64,000 nucleotides of DNA from the NCBI GenBank assembly GCA_035519535.1, contig DATIWF010000015.1:45251-109250 (forward strand). The letters run 5' to 3'. Source of the DNA: DATEGZ01 sp035519535. Lineage in GTDB: Bacteria; Acidobacteriota; Vicinamibacteria; Vicinamibacterales; SCN-69-37. Made by a program: the position numbers and the translations under genes. Shown piece by piece: positions 27,332 to 37,213 of this stretch (the stretch's first letter is position 1; every line of letters starts with the position of its first letter). The notes under the pieces were generated by a model that saw only the letters and a program-made list of their open reading frames with translations, had not been told where the DNA came from and did not search any database.

Positions 27332-28993
27332 ATGACTGGCTTGAACGCCCGCTCCGCCGGACCGTTGCGCTTCGACGTCCTCGCGGGTCTCACGACCGCC
27401 GCGGTGGTGATTCCCAAGGCGATGGCGTTCGCGACGATCGCCGGGCTGCCCGTCGAGGCCGGACTCTACACGGGCCTCGTGCCTCTCGTCGTCTACGCTG
27501 TCCTCGGTACGTCGCGGCCGCTCAGCGTCACGACGACGTCGACGATCGCGATCCTCGTCGCCGGCGAGCTGGCCATCGTCGCGCCCGACGCCGACAGCGC
27601 GCGGCTGATGGCGGTGACGGGCTCGCTCGCGCTGATGGTCGGCGTCTTCCTCGCGGCGGCGTCGGTGCTCCGGCTCGGTTTCCTGGCCGACTTCATCTCG
27701 GCGCCTGTGCTCGCCGGTTTCAAGGCGGGCATTGGCGTGGTGATCATCGTCGACCAGGTGCCGAAGCTGTTTGGCTTTCACATTCACAAAGTCGGGCTGC
27801 TCCGCGATATCTCGTCGATCATCGGGCACCTGCCGGAGACGTCGGCGCCGACGCTGATTCTGGCCGTCGCGATTCTCGCGATCATCCTCGCGCTCGAGCA
27901 CTTCGTGCCGCGCGCGCCGGCGCCGCTCGTCGCGGTGGCGGCGGGGATCGCGGCATGCGCGGCGCTGAAGCTGGACGCCCGCGGCGTCGAGCTCGTCGGC
28001 CACATCCGCGCGGGTCTGCCCCCGATCCTCCTCCCCGACGTGTCGCTGGCCCGCAGCCTCTGGCCCGGCGCGCTGGGCATCGCGCTCATGAGCTTCGTCG
28101 AAACCGCGGCGGCGGGCCGCGCCTTTCTGCTGCCGGGCGAGCCCATGCCGCTGGCCAACCGCGAGCTGCTTGCGCTGGGCCTGGCGAACGCGCTGGGGAG
28201 CCCGCTGCAGATGATGCCGGCGGGCGGCGGGACGTCGCAGACGGCGGTGAATCGCGCCGCCGGCGCGCGCACGAGAGCCGCCGGACTGGTCACCGCGGCC
28301 GTTGTCGTCGCGACGCTCCTGTTTCTTGCGCCCGTCGTCGCCATGATGCCGCAGGCGGCCCTCGCGGCCGTCGTCATCGCGACGACGCTGCCGCTCGTGA
28401 GCCCGGTCGAGTTTCTGGCGATCTGGCAGATCCGGCACCTCGAATTCTGGTGGGCGGCGGCGGCCACGATCGGCGTGATCTTCCTCGGCACGCTGAATGG
28501 CATCCTCGTGGCGGTCGCGCTGTCGGTCGTCGTCCTCATCCGCCAGGCCAGCCGGCCGCCGGTCCACGTGCTGGGGCGAAAACCAGGCACGGACGTCTTC
28601 CGCCCGCGCTCGTCCGCGCACCCCGAGGATGAGACCGTCTCCGGGCTGCTGATCATCAAGCCCGAAGGCCGGATCAACTTCGCCAACGCCCAGCACGTGA
28701 GCGGCGAGGCGTGGCGGCTCATTCAGGAGGCGAAGCCCCAGGTCGTCGCGTTCGACCTCAGCGCCGTGCCGGACATCGAGTACACCGCGCTGAAGACCTT
28801 GACCGAGGCGGAGCAGCGGCTCCGGGACGCGGGAACCCAGGTCTGGTTCGTGGCGCTGAATCCCTCGGCGCTGGACGTCGTCAACCGCGCGCCGCTCGGC
28901 AGGACGCTGGGCCGCGAGCGCATGTTCTTCACGCTCGCGCAGGCCGTCGAAGCGTTTGGTAAGCTGAACCGGCAGAATTCGACGAGGAGCTGA
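27332..28993 (+). CDS. SulP/SLC26 anion transporter with STAS domain
   Basis: A 553-aa inner-membrane transporter with 10-14 helices. The start LRFDVLAGLTTAAVVIPKAMAFATIAGLP is the SulP signature. A cytoplasmic STAS domain occupies about 440-550 (LLIIKPEGRINFANA, VVAFDLSAVPDIEYTAL). Substrate may be sulfate, bicarbonate or another anion; sequence alone does not decide. A GTG at 27323 is an alternative start. A secreted protein gene follows after 1 base, suggesting an operon. Confidence 0.9.
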   Translation: MTGLNARSAGPLRFDVLAGLTTAAVVIPKAMAFATIAGLPVEAGLYTGLVPLVVYAVLGTSRPLSVTTTSTIAILVAGELAIVAPDADSARLMAVTGSLALMVGVFLAAASVLRLGFLADFISAPVLAGFKAGIGVVIIVDQVPKLFGFHIHKVGLLRDISSIIGHLPETSAPTLILAVAILAIILALEHFVPRAPAPLVAVAAGIAACAALKLDARGVELVGHIRAGLPPILLPDVSLARSLWPGALGIALMSFVETAAAGRAFLLPGEPMPLANRELLALGLANALGSPLQMMPAGGGTSQTAVNRAAGARTRAAGLVTAAVVVATLLFLAPVVAMMPQAALAAVVIATTLPLVSPVEFLAIWQIRHLEFWWAAAATIGVIFLGTLNGILVAVALSVVVLIRQASRPPVHVLGRKPGTDVFRPRSSAHPEDETVSGLLIIKPEGRINFANAQHVSGEAWRLIQEAKPQVVAFDLSAVPDIEYTALKTLTEAEQRLRDAGTQVWFVALNPSALDVVNRAPLGRTLGRERMFFTLAQAVEAFGKLNRQNSTRS

Positions 28994-28994
28994 C

Positions 28995-29624
28995 ATGGTT
29001 CGACGAACCGGTGGCGTGGCGTGCGTGATGTTCGTGGCGATGGGCCTCGCCCTTTCCGCCCAGACAGCGAAGCTCGTGACGAGCTGGGCGGCGCCGGTCG
29101 GCGCGCCGATGAGTTTTGCCGGCAAGAAGGTCGTGGCGCTCGCGCTCACCGACAGCCTGGACGTGAAGATGTCGGCTGAAGAAGCGATGGCGCGCGAGAT
29201 CACGGCGCGCGGCCCGAACGGTGTGGCCGCGTACCGCGCGATCCCGAAAGAAGAGCTCGCCAACAAGGACCGCGCGCAGCAGTGGTTCGCGAAGACCAAC
29301 GTCGCCGGCGTCGTCACGATGCGCGTCGTCAACGTGGACACGACGAAGGAGTACTCGTCGGTGATGTTCGGCGCCTCGTACTACCAGAGCTTCGGGAGCT
29401 TCTACGACTACGGCGTCGCCACGATCGTGCCGATCGGCGACCCGAAGGAGAAGAAGACCTACGCCATCGAGACGCTGCTCTACGACATTTCGGACGGCGG
29501 CAAGCTCTTGTGGGCTGGCATGAGCGAGACGACCGATCCGAAGAACATCAGCACGTTCGTCAAGGGCCTCGCGAAGACCATCGGCAACGACCTGGAGAAG
29601 AAGGGGCTCGTGCAGAAGAAATGA
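28995..29624 (+). CDS. Secreted hypothetical protein
   Basis: 209 aa with a signal peptide (cut near LSAQ). The mature sequence has FAGKKVVALALTDS and a C-terminal helix ISTFVKGLAKTIGNDLEKKG that recall DUF4136-like periplasmic proteins, which is a weak resemblance. The ATG is preceded by GAGGAG and lies 1 base after the SulP stop, so the two are probably cotranscribed. Confidence 0.72.
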   Translation: MVRRTGGVACVMFVAMGLALSAQTAKLVTSWAAPVGAPMSFAGKKVVALALTDSLDVKMSAEEAMAREITARGPNGVAAYRAIPKEELANKDRAQQWFAKTNVAGVVTMRVVNVDTTKEYSSVMFGASYYQSFGSFYDYGVATIVPIGDPKEKKTYAIETLLYDISDGGKLLWAGMSETTDPKNISTFVKGLAKTIGNDLEKKGLVQKK

Positions 29625-29760
29625 GGCGCGTCGAGCGGCACGCGGCGTCGGGCCCGCGATTCCCCAAGCCGATCGACAGCTCGACGTGCCACGTGTCGTT
29701 CCGCTGCGTCATCCGCGTGCCGCCTGCACCCAAGGGGTGAGCCAAGAGGGAGAGACCTCC

Positions 29761-30069
29761 ATGGTGTTGATGTCGGTAGCGCTGCGGGTGCAATCGAACA
29801 AGCGCGCTGAGGTGCTGAGCGCGCTCGACAGCGTGGTCGAGCGGATGCGGCTCCGGTCCGGGTGCGCGCGCAGTCGGCTGTTTGCCGACGCCGAGGATCC
29901 TGACGCGTACACGGTCCTCTCGGAGTTCCGATCCATCGACGACGCCGATCAGTTCTTCGCGTCGAAGGAGTTTCAGCTCCTCAAGGGGATGCGCATGTTG
30001 CTGCGGGACGAGCCGTCGGTCGTGGTGGACGACATTCGCCGGCGCGTCACGCGGCTGGTTCGCGAGTAG
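29761..30069 (+). CDS. ABM-like small protein, copy 1
   Basis: 102 aa with an antibiotic-biosynthesis-monooxygenase-like ferredoxin fold: first strand VALRVQSNKRAEVL, helix, SGCARSRLFADAEDPDAYTVLSEF, and a closing helix. It lacks any cofactor motif, as is usual in this fold. The ATG has a GGGAG site upstream. It precedes a FixJ-type regulator by 61 bases. A clear paralogue lies at 37241, also next to a regulator gene; both have KRAE, a G-C-x-R-S-R motif and RDE near the C-terminus. A role as sensor-associated or regulatory protein is inference. Confidence 0.72.
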   Translation: MVLMSVALRVQSNKRAEVLSALDSVVERMRLRSGCARSRLFADAEDPDAYTVLSEFRSIDDADQFFASKEFQLLKGMRMLLRDEPSVVVDDIRRRVTRLVRE

Positions 30070-30130
30070 TTCGGTGCTGTCCTGGCCCCTCGCGAGCGCC
30101 CGCCCGAAAATGTGAAAAAATACAGCTGGC

Positions 30131-30793
30131 GTGACCCCCCCGACCGCCAAGACGGCGCCTGCCGCTGACCGCGAGGTCGGTTCTCCGACGGTATTCGTCG
30201 TGGACGACGACCCATCGGTGCGGACTGCCGTCCAGCGCCTGCTGGAATCCGTGGGCCTGCCGTGCGAGACGTTCGGCACCGCGACGGACTTCCTGAGGCG
30301 GGCCGAAAACGGCGCATCGGGCTGTCTGATTCTGGATGTTCGGATGCCTGGCCCGAGCGGCCTGGATCTGCAGCGGACAATGGCGGAGCGCGACCTGGAC
30401 TTGCCGATCGTCTTCGTCACGGCCTACGCCGACGTGCCGATGACGGTGCGCGCGATGAAGGCCGGGGCGCTCGAGGTCCTGACCAAGCCGTTCGACGACC
30501 AGGTCCTGCTGGACGTCGTCCACGGCGCGCTGGCGAAGGCGCGCGTCCGCCTTCAGGAGCGCGAGGAAACGACGCGGTTGCGCGCCTTGTGCGACGGGCT
30601 GACGCCGCGCGAGCGCGAGGTGATGGCGCTCGTCGTGTCGGGCATGCTGAACAAGCAGATCGCGCATCAACTCGGGACCACCGAGAGCACGGTCAAGGCC
30701 CATCGCGCCCAGGTGATGCACAAGATGCAGGCCGATTCGCTCGCCGACCTCGTCCGCGCCGCCGATCGCCTCGGATTGCCCAAACCGCTGTAA
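30131..30793 (+). CDS. FixJ/TodT-type response regulator
   Basis: A 220-aa regulator: receiver domain about 18-135 (VFVVDDDPSVRTAVQRLLES, phospho-Asp in LILDVRMPGPSG, LTKPFDD) and LuxR-type helix-turn-helix 155-215 (LTPREREVMALVVSGMLNKQIA, TESTVKAHRAQVMHKM). The start is a GTG with no ribosome site. The MASE1/PAS kinase at 32330-34903, with an HQLNQPL H-box typical of FixL-like kinases, is the probable partner. Confidence 0.9.
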   Translation: MTPPTAKTAPAADREVGSPTVFVVDDDPSVRTAVQRLLESVGLPCETFGTATDFLRRAENGASGCLILDVRMPGPSGLDLQRTMAERDLDLPIVFVTAYADVPMTVRAMKAGALEVLTKPFDDQVLLDVVHGALAKARVRLQEREETTRLRALCDGLTPREREVMALVVSGMLNKQIAHQLGTTESTVKAHRAQVMHKMQADSLADLVRAADRLGLPKPL

Positions 30794-30887
30794 CGACGCC
30801 ACTTCGCGATCTGTCGGCCCAAGGTCCACCGGTCCCCCGACCAATGGCCAATGGACGCGCGCGCCGGCCGCGCCCTAGAGTGCGCGC

Positions 30888-32342
30888 ATTACTCACTTTG
30901 CCCCGTTCCACTTCGACGAGTCTGATCTGACGCTGTGGCGCGGCCTGGATGCCGTGCCGCTCACGCGAAAGGCCTCGCATCTGCTCGCGTCGCTGCTGGC
31001 GGCGCGCGGCAGGTGGGTGTCCAAGCAGGATCTGCTGGCCGCCGTCTGGCCCGACACCCACGTGCATCCGGACAACGTCAAGGTCCTGATCCGCGAGATC
31101 CGCCTCGCGCTCAACGACGACGCCGGAAGTCCGCGGTACGTCCGCAGTGAGATCGGGCGCGGCTACTCGTTCGTCGCCGAGACGACGGATCGTCCGGGCC
31201 CGCACGCAAGGGTATCGGACCTGCCGCTGTTCGTGAACCGCACGAGCCAGCTGGCGGCGCTGATGGAGACGCTCGACAGCGTGCGCGCCGGGTGCAGCCG
31301 CGTCGTGCTGGTCGCGGGCGACCGCGGCATCGGCAAGTCGGCGCTCTGCGACATGTTCCTCCGAGTCGCGCGCGCGACGGTTGACCTTCGTGCCGTGCTG
31401 GGCGAGTGCATGCCGCCCTCACCAGAAAGCGAGCCGCTTCAGTCAGTGGCCGATGCGCTCCACGCCTGCTGCCGCGACACGCCGTGGCTCCCGCTGCGCC
31501 TCGCGGAGCGGGCGCCGGCGTGGGCCGCGCGGATACAACACCCGCCAGCGGCCGACGTCCCGCGGCTGGTCGTCGAGCTGCCCGCGGCCTTGACCCTGCT
31601 CGCGCGCGAGATGCCGCTCGTCGTGGTGGTGGAGGATCTGCAGCGCGCCGACGGAGCGACGCTGGAGGCGGTCGCCCACCTCGCTCAGGTCGCGGCGCCC
31701 GCCCGATGCCTGGTGGTGGCCACCGCGTGCCCGTACGATGCCACGCCGGCCGCGTCGCAGTTGGCGGCCCTCACCGCCGCCTTGCGCGGCGGCCGCGCGT
31801 CGCTGGTGCTCGATCTCGAGCCGCTGGGCTTCGGCCAGGTCGGGCGCTACGTCGACGCGCGCCTCGGCCCCGGCGCCTTCTCGGATCTCGTGCCGGCGCT
31901 TCACGAACTGAGCGGCGGCAATCCCGCGGTCCTCGTCGCCGCGGTCGACTGCCTGGCAGCCCACGGCCGGCTCGACACGCCCGCGCTGCGCGATGTCGTC
32001 GCCGCCGGGCTCGATCGTCTGACGGCCGAGGAGCGCGTGACGCTCGAAGCGGCCGCAGCCGCAGCCACGGCTGAACTCGAATTCGCGGCCGCGACCGTTG
32101 CGATAGCCGCCGGGCTCGACGAAACGGACGCGTGCCGGTGCCTCGATCGACTCGCCCGGCGCCGTCGGGTGATCTGCGCCGGTCCGGACGCGTACCGCTT
32201 CCTTCACCCGATGTACCGGGAACTGCTGCTGCAGCGCGCGCCGATCGCCCTGCAGCTGCGATCCATGCGACGCCTGGCGCATGCCGCCGCCGATGACGCG
32301 CGCGAAATCGGCGCGGCGTCGTCAGGCCGTCACGACGCCTGA
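30888..32342 (+). CDS. Winged-helix DNA-binding domain fused to AAA ATPase (start uncertain)
   Basis: About 484 aa if read from the ATT at 30888. Residues 1-95 form an OmpR-type winged helix (FAPFHFDESDLTLWRG, VPLTRKASHLLASLLA, VWPDTHVHPDNVKVLIREIR, IGRGYSFVA). An AAA/STAND ATPase follows (Walker A AGDRGIGKSAL, Walker B LVVVVEDLQRADG). The first canonical in-frame start, GTG 30954, would delete the first strands of the winged helix, which are clearly conserved. The frame is closed by TAG at 30876. Hence either ATT at 30888 is used or an upstream frameshift exists. It shares a 13-base tail overlap with the convergent kinase. The transducer ligand is unknown; the usual long TPR tail is absent. 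Confidence 0.75.
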   Translation: MTHFAPFHFDESDLTLWRGLDAVPLTRKASHLLASLLAARGRWVSKQDLLAAVWPDTHVHPDNVKVLIREIRLALNDDAGSPRYVRSEIGRGYSFVAETTDRPGPHARVSDLPLFVNRTSQLAALMETLDSVRAGCSRVVLVAGDRGIGKSALCDMFLRVARATVDLRAVLGECMPPSPESEPLQSVADALHACCRDTPWLPLRLAERAPAWAARIQHPPAADVPRLVVELPAALTLLAREMPLVVVVEDLQRADGATLEAVAHLAQVAAPARCLVVATACPYDATPAASQLAALTAALRGGRASLVLDLEPLGFGQVGRYVDARLGPGAFSDLVPALHELSGGNPAVLVAAVDCLAAHGRLDTPALRDVVAAGLDRLTAEERVTLEAAAAAATAELEFAAATVAIAAGLDETDACRCLDRLARRRRVICAGPDAYRFLHPMYRELLLQRAPIALQLRSMRRLAHAAADDAREIGAASSGRHDA

Positions 32343-34903
32343 CCGCGGTCGATCGGCAACACGAACTCGAACACGGTGCCGCGCCGCGGATCGGAGGCGC
32401 CCTGAATCGATCCGCCGTGCGCCTCGACGATCGATCGGACGATCGGCAGGCCCATGCCCATGCCGCCAGGCTTCGTGGTGTAGAAGGGTTCGAAGATCAG
32501 ATCCGCCGCGCCGACCGGCAGACCCCGTCCCGAATCGTGCAGGCTGACGCGGACCGAATGGCCGTCGACGGCCTGGCACTGCACGGTGACGAGGCGCAGG
32601 CCCTGCGGCTGATCGCTCACGGCGTCGAACGCGTTCTGGAGCAGATTGAGGACCGCCTGCTGGAGCTGCAGGCTGTCGCCGCGCACGAAGATCGGCTCGT
32701 TCCCGATGTCGAGCGACAGTTTGACGGCGCGACCGACGGCGTCGCCGACGACGAGATCCACGACCTCGCGGATGACCGCCGTGAGGTTGACCGGCGCCAT
32801 GGCCAGCTCCCCGCGCCGCAGGAGCTTGCGCAGCCCGACGATGATGTCGCTGGCCCGCCGGTCGTCCTTGACGATGTCGACGAGGATCGCGTGCAGCTTG
32901 GCGAAATCGGGCTCGGGGGAGTCGAGCAGCCGGCGGGCGGCCTGCGCGTTCGTCATGATCGCCGAGAGCGGCTGGTTGAGCTGGTGCGCGAGCGACGCCG
33001 TCAGCTCGCCGACGGTGGACGCCCGCGCGACATGGGCGAGGGCCTGCCGGCTCCGTTGCGCGTCGATCTCCGCCTGGCGTGTTCCCGTGACGTCGGTCAG
33101 GGTCACGACCGCGCCGCCGTCGGCTGACCCGAGCGGCACGACCTGGGCGGACCACCACGCGGCGGGGCCGCTGGTTTCGGTGCGCTGATCGAGGTCGAAG
33201 CGGGCCTGCGATCCGTCGAGCACGGCCGTGATCCCGGCGGCCAGCGCCTTTGACAGCGGGTCATGCAGCCGCGCCGCGGCCTCGCAGCTCTCGACCAGGT
33301 TGCCGCCGACGGGCACGCGCGCGCCGGCCACCCGCTGTGCGAGCCGCGTCCAGTTTTCGTTCAGCGTGAGCACGCGTCCCGCGCGATCGACTACGGCCAC
33401 GCCCGTCGTGAGTGACTCGAGGATCGCGGATTTCATGAGCTCGTTCCGGCGCAGCGCGTCCTCGGCGCCCTTGCGCACGAGCACGCTGGTCATCACCCCG
33501 GCGACGAGCTTCAGGTTGGCGATGAGCGGCTCGGGCCAGGACCGCGCAGCCACCGATCCGCACGCCAGCACTCCGGGCAGATCTCCGGCGCCCGCCAGCG
33601 GGATCAGCAGCCCGGACCGCAGGTTGTGCGCCGCCATCGATTCGCGATCGCGAGCCGCGGCCGCCGGCAGATCGTCGCGATCGGCAATGACGAGGACCTG
33701 TCGCTCGGCGCGCAGCTTCGTCAGCAGCCACGGGAAGTCGCGGTCCGCGTGAACCGCCGGTCCGGACGCGAGGCCGGGGCAGTCCCACCGGTGGATGACA
33801 AAATCCCCCGAAGCGGCCGCGCTGGCGACGCCGAGTGCCAGGACGTCCACGTGCAGCGCCGTGCCGATGCGCTCGAGCCAGGTCTCGAACCCGCGGGTCA
33901 TCTCCTCGCTCGGCATGTGCACGAACGCGCCGGCGAAGCGCGACAGCAGTTCCTCGAACTGCAGCCGCTCGGCGAGGGCCTGCAACGTGCGCCGGCGCTC
34001 CTCGAGGAGCGTCGACACGAACATCAGCGTCGCCGACACGACGATGAGCGAGAGCGTGAGCGCCGTGACCATGGTCGCGGGGTCGATGGCCGTGAACGGC
34101 CCCCGCCCGTGGACCAGCGCCCAGGCGCCCAGGACGCTCGTCGTGAGGAGCGCCACGCCGGTGCCGACGGGCCCGAACCGCACGGCCGCCCAAATCAGGA
34201 ACGGCAGCTGCACGACGAACGGCGCCCGGCTCGCGACAGCGCGGAGCGCCGAGACCTCCGCGATCTGCGAGCTGAGCCCCAGCCCGGCGGCGATGAGCCC
34301 GACCGCGAGCAGCGCGGCCTCCAGTACGCGATGCGGCCAGGCGCGCACCCAGCGCGGCAGGCCGACGACGACGCCCACGGCGGCGGGCACGACGATCAGC
34401 TCGGACAGCGCGTTGCTGAAGAGCCGGGTGCGGAAGACGTCCCAGTACCGCTCGCCGTGGAACAGGGCGACGACCCCGGCATCGGCGAACGACGAGAGGA
34501 GCGGCGCGGCGACGACGGCTGCGACGAAGAACGCCGCGAGACGACGGAACGTGTCGAACCGCGTCGGCTCGTCGCTCAAGAGCCGGACGCCGCCGGCGGC
34601 GAGCACGGCCTCGAGGCAATTCGTCACGAAGAGCGCGAGGATGAGCGGCAGCGGCCAGCCGGTCGGCAGCTGCACGACCAGATGCGCAGGCAGGATGGCG
34701 AGGAGGAGAATCGGCCACCGCCTGGGCCGCGTCAGCAGCAGCGCCGATGTCAGCACGGCGTTCGGCGGCCACAGGACGGACGGGGTCGCGCCCGGCAGGC
34801 GCAGGCGCAGTCCCACCTGCGAGGCGGCGTAGTACGCGACCGCGAGGCCAAGCCCGATGCCGACGATCGCGAGCGGCTGCGACGCGGTGTGCGTCCGGGT
34901 CAT
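32330..34903 (-). CDS. MASE1-GAF-PAS sensor histidine kinase
   Basis: An 857-aa kinase. An integral membrane MASE1 sensor with about eight helices covers residues 10-310 (PSVLWPPNAVLTSALLL is characteristic). A GAF-like segment (about 330-490), a PAS domain (about 500-620), HisKA with H-box SLAHQLNQPLSAIMTNAQ, and a HATPase domain with NLLQNAFDAV, DSGRGLP and GMGMGLPIVRSIVEAHGG follow. The H-box is of the FixL/DctB kind, matching the FixJ-like regulator at 30131. The stimulus is unknown. Confidence 0.87.
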   Translation of the reverse strand: MTRTHTASQPLAIVGIGLGLAVAYYAASQVGLRLRLPGATPSVLWPPNAVLTSALLLTRPRRWPILLLAILPAHLVVQLPTGWPLPLILALFVTNCLEAVLAAGGVRLLSDEPTRFDTFRRLAAFFVAAVVAAPLLSSFADAGVVALFHGERYWDVFRTRLFSNALSELIVVPAAVGVVVGLPRWVRAWPHRVLEAALLAVGLIAAGLGLSSQIAEVSALRAVASRAPFVVQLPFLIWAAVRFGPVGTGVALLTTSVLGAWALVHGRGPFTAIDPATMVTALTLSLIVVSATLMFVSTLLEERRRTLQALAERLQFEELLSRFAGAFVHMPSEEMTRGFETWLERIGTALHVDVLALGVASAAASGDFVIHRWDCPGLASGPAVHADRDFPWLLTKLRAERQVLVIADRDDLPAAAARDRESMAAHNLRSGLLIPLAGAGDLPGVLACGSVAARSWPEPLIANLKLVAGVMTSVLVRKGAEDALRRNELMKSAILESLTTGVAVVDRAGRVLTLNENWTRLAQRVAGARVPVGGNLVESCEAAARLHDPLSKALAAGITAVLDGSQARFDLDQRTETSGPAAWWSAQVVPLGSADGGAVVTLTDVTGTRQAEIDAQRSRQALAHVARASTVGELTASLAHQLNQPLSAIMTNAQAARRLLDSPEPDFAKLHAILVDIVKDDRRASDIIVGLRKLLRRGELAMAPVNLTAVIREVVDLVVGDAVGRAVKLSLDIGNEPIFVRGDSLQLQQAVLNLLQNAFDAVSDQPQGLRLVTVQCQAVDGHSVRVSLHDSGRGLPVGAADLIFEPFYTTKPGGMGMGLPIVRSIVEAHGGSIQGASDPRRGTVFEFVLPIDRGQAS

Positions 34904-34992
34904 GAGTCGAACGCGGCTATTTTATGATCGGCCGGACGTGGAACGCCCGCCCTTCGGCGCGCGCCTCGCTTCCTGGTGCGTCGACGATCCGT

Positions 34993-35622
34993 TCAAGCGC
35001 CGAGGCGCTCGAAGAACATGTACGTGCCGACGTCGGGCCGAGGGTAGCCCGGCTCGATCAGGCGCGGCGAGGTGGCGATCAACCGGGACGGCCGAAAACG
35101 CTCGGCGTACCAGGCCGGCGGCCGGCCGCGCGTGTACCCGAGTTCGGCACTCGACGCGTCACCGGCTTCGAGCGTCGGGTCGGTTTCCTCGGCGAGGATC
35201 AGGTGTCCGCCCGGCGCGAGCACGCGCCGGATTTCGGCCAGCACCGCCTCGGCACGCGCGTCCGGCATGTGCTGCAGCACGGTGAACGTCAGCACCAGAT
35301 CGGCGCTCGCGTCGGCGACGGGCAGGTGCTCGAGCGTCTCGACGTGCTCGACGCGAATGCCGGGCAGCAGCCGGCGCGCCGTGGCGACGAGCGCCGCTTC
35401 GCGCTCGAAGCCGACGACCTCGGACGCCACCTCCGTCAGGACCGGCGTCAGCCGGGCAAAGCCGCAGCCGATGTCGTAAGCGCGCCGGATCGCGCGGCGC
35501 TCCGCCGCCTGCCGAGCGTAGGCGCGCACGTCCCGCTGCTCGAGGTAGTTGCGCAGGAGCGCCGGCGGGCCCGTGACGTCGACGACGTCCGAGGGCGTCC
35601 AGGTCTTGCGATCGGCCGTCAT
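34993..35622 (-). CDS. SAM-dependent class I methyltransferase
   Basis: 209 aa. Motif I AYDIGCGFARLTPVL, the acidic second motif (VVGFEREAALVATA), LVLTFTVLQHMPD and VLAPGGHLILAEE are those of small-molecule or lipid methyltransferases. The substrate is unknown. The ATG at 35622 overlaps the TGA of the upstream protease gene (ATGA), so they form an operon. Confidence 0.83.
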   Translation of the reverse strand: MTADRKTWTPSDVVDVTGPPALLRNYLEQRDVRAYARQAAERRAIRRAYDIGCGFARLTPVLTEVASEVVGFEREAALVATARRLLPGIRVEHVETLEHLPVADASADLVLTFTVLQHMPDARAEAVLAEIRRVLAPGGHLILAEETDPTLEAGDASSAELGYTRGRPPAWYAERFRPSRLIATSPRLIEPGYPRPDVGTYMFFERLGA

Positions 35623-37055
35623 TCGAGCGTGAAGGTGACGTACATCAACCGTCCCTCGCGCTGAATCTGAAGGACCACGGGCGTCCCGGGCGGGAGGGCG
35701 CGGACCCCGTCGCGCAGTCCCTGCAGCGTCGCGACGGGCTTGCCGTTCAGTGAGCGGATGACATCGTGGGCCTGGAGCGGCACCTCCGCGGTGGCGCCCG
35801 CCGCGCGCGCGACGACGATGATCCCCTGCGGGTCTCGAAGACCCTTGGCCGCGGCGGCGATGCGTGCGTCGATCTCGACGCCGACGATGCCGAGCTCGCG
35901 AACGATGTTCTTGTCCGCGACCGTGAGCGACGTCACCGAGTCGAGCTCGTCGCGGTCCTCGACGGCCGCGACGCTCAGCACGAACTGCGCCGTGCCCCGC
36001 AGCACGGTGATCTGGACGCGGTCGGGGGAGTCGCGAAGCCGGAAGTTGTAGTTGACCGTCGGCAGATTCTCTGCCGGCTGGCCGTCGACGTCGACCAGGA
36101 TGTCGCCGACCTTCATGCCGGCCGCCTCCGCCGGGCCGCCGGGCCAGACGTCCGACACGATCACGCCGAAGTCGCGCGACAGCCCGAGCCCTTTCGCCAT
36201 CGCGGGCGTGATCGTCTGAAGGCTCATGCCGACTTCCTGCCGCCGCAGCTGGCCGTACTGCTTCAGCTGGCGGAACACCGTGCGCACGGTCGCCGACGGG
36301 ATCGCGAAGCCCAGGCCCTCGTTGCCGCCGGAATTCGACAGGATGAACGTGTTCACGCCGACGACCTCGCCGCGGATGTTGACGAGCGGTCCGCCGGAGT
36401 TGCCGGGATTGATGGGGGCGTCGGTCTGGACGTAGATCTGCGGAGAGTCCGGATCGATCTGCCGCGCGACGGCCGAAATCAAACCGTGCGTGAGCGTGTT
36501 GCGCAGGCCGCCCGGGCTGCCAAACGCGAAGACCGTCTCGCCCTGATGCACCTGGCTGTAGGTCGCGAGCGGCAGCGCCGGCAGCGGCGCGGCGTCGACT
36601 TTCAGCAGCGCGAGGTCGAGCTCGCTCGTGGCGCCGACGATGCGGGCCGGGACGATGTTCATCTTGCCCGACAGCGCGGCCGCGAGCCGGCCGTCGGCGT
36701 TCGCCGGCGGCAGCACGATCTCCACGCGCTGCGCGCCGTCCACGACGTGGGCGTTGGTCATGATGTAGCCGTCGGGATCGATCACGAACCCGGAACCCAC
36801 GGATCGCTGCCGGCCGACGACGACGCTGGCGTCGGCGCGGGAACTGTCGCCGCGCGCGCCGTAGCTCGTGACCAGCACCTGGACGACGCTCGGCCACACC
36901 TTCTTCGTCAGCGCGTCGATCGCCTCGTTCATCCGGGCCAGGGCGTCCGTCGCCGGTGCCGGCGACTGCGCCGGCGGCGGAGCGGCGCCGCGCTGCGCGT
37001 AGGCGATGGGCGAACCGGCCAGGGCGACCGCCAGCAGCACGCGTGCGACTCTCAT
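35619..37055 (-). CDS. DegP/HtrA-like periplasmic serine protease
   Basis: A 478-aa S1C protease. Signal peptide (residues 1-20), trypsin-like domain with triad H in MTNAHVVDG, D in SELDLALLKV and S in NPGNSGGPLV, then two PDZ domains (GVIVSDVWPGGPAEAAGMKVGD and QGIIVVARAAGATAEVPLQAHDVIRS regions). It probably degrades or refolds damaged envelope proteins. The ATG at 37055 has a GGAGG site; the longer frame to 37172 adds a non-conserved leader. It is coupled to the methyltransferase gene. Confidence 0.9.
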   Translation of the reverse strand: MRVARVLLAVALAGSPIAYAQRGAAPPPAQSPAPATDALARMNEAIDALTKKVWPSVVQVLVTSYGARGDSSRADASVVVGRQRSVGSGFVIDPDGYIMTNAHVVDGAQRVEIVLPPANADGRLAAALSGKMNIVPARIVGATSELDLALLKVDAAPLPALPLATYSQVHQGETVFAFGSPGGLRNTLTHGLISAVARQIDPDSPQIYVQTDAPINPGNSGGPLVNIRGEVVGVNTFILSNSGGNEGLGFAIPSATVRTVFRQLKQYGQLRRQEVGMSLQTITPAMAKGLGLSRDFGVIVSDVWPGGPAEAAGMKVGDILVDVDGQPAENLPTVNYNFRLRDSPDRVQITVLRGTAQFVLSVAAVEDRDELDSVTSLTVADKNIVRELGIVGVEIDARIAAAAKGLRDPQGIIVVARAAGATAEVPLQAHDVIRSLNGKPVATLQGLRDGVRALPPGTPVVLQIQREGRLMYVTFTLE

Positions 37056-37213
37056 CGACAGGCCTCCGTGCGGACCATCATAGTCCTCGCCGCGCATTGC
37101 CCGTCTGGCCGCGGCGCCCACGAGATCTCGCGGCGCCTCACGAAAGGCATCGCCCCGCGCCTCGCTCGGCAACGCGTTGGCAGACTGCGCCTGGCGGGGG
37201 CGCGTTGGTTCGA

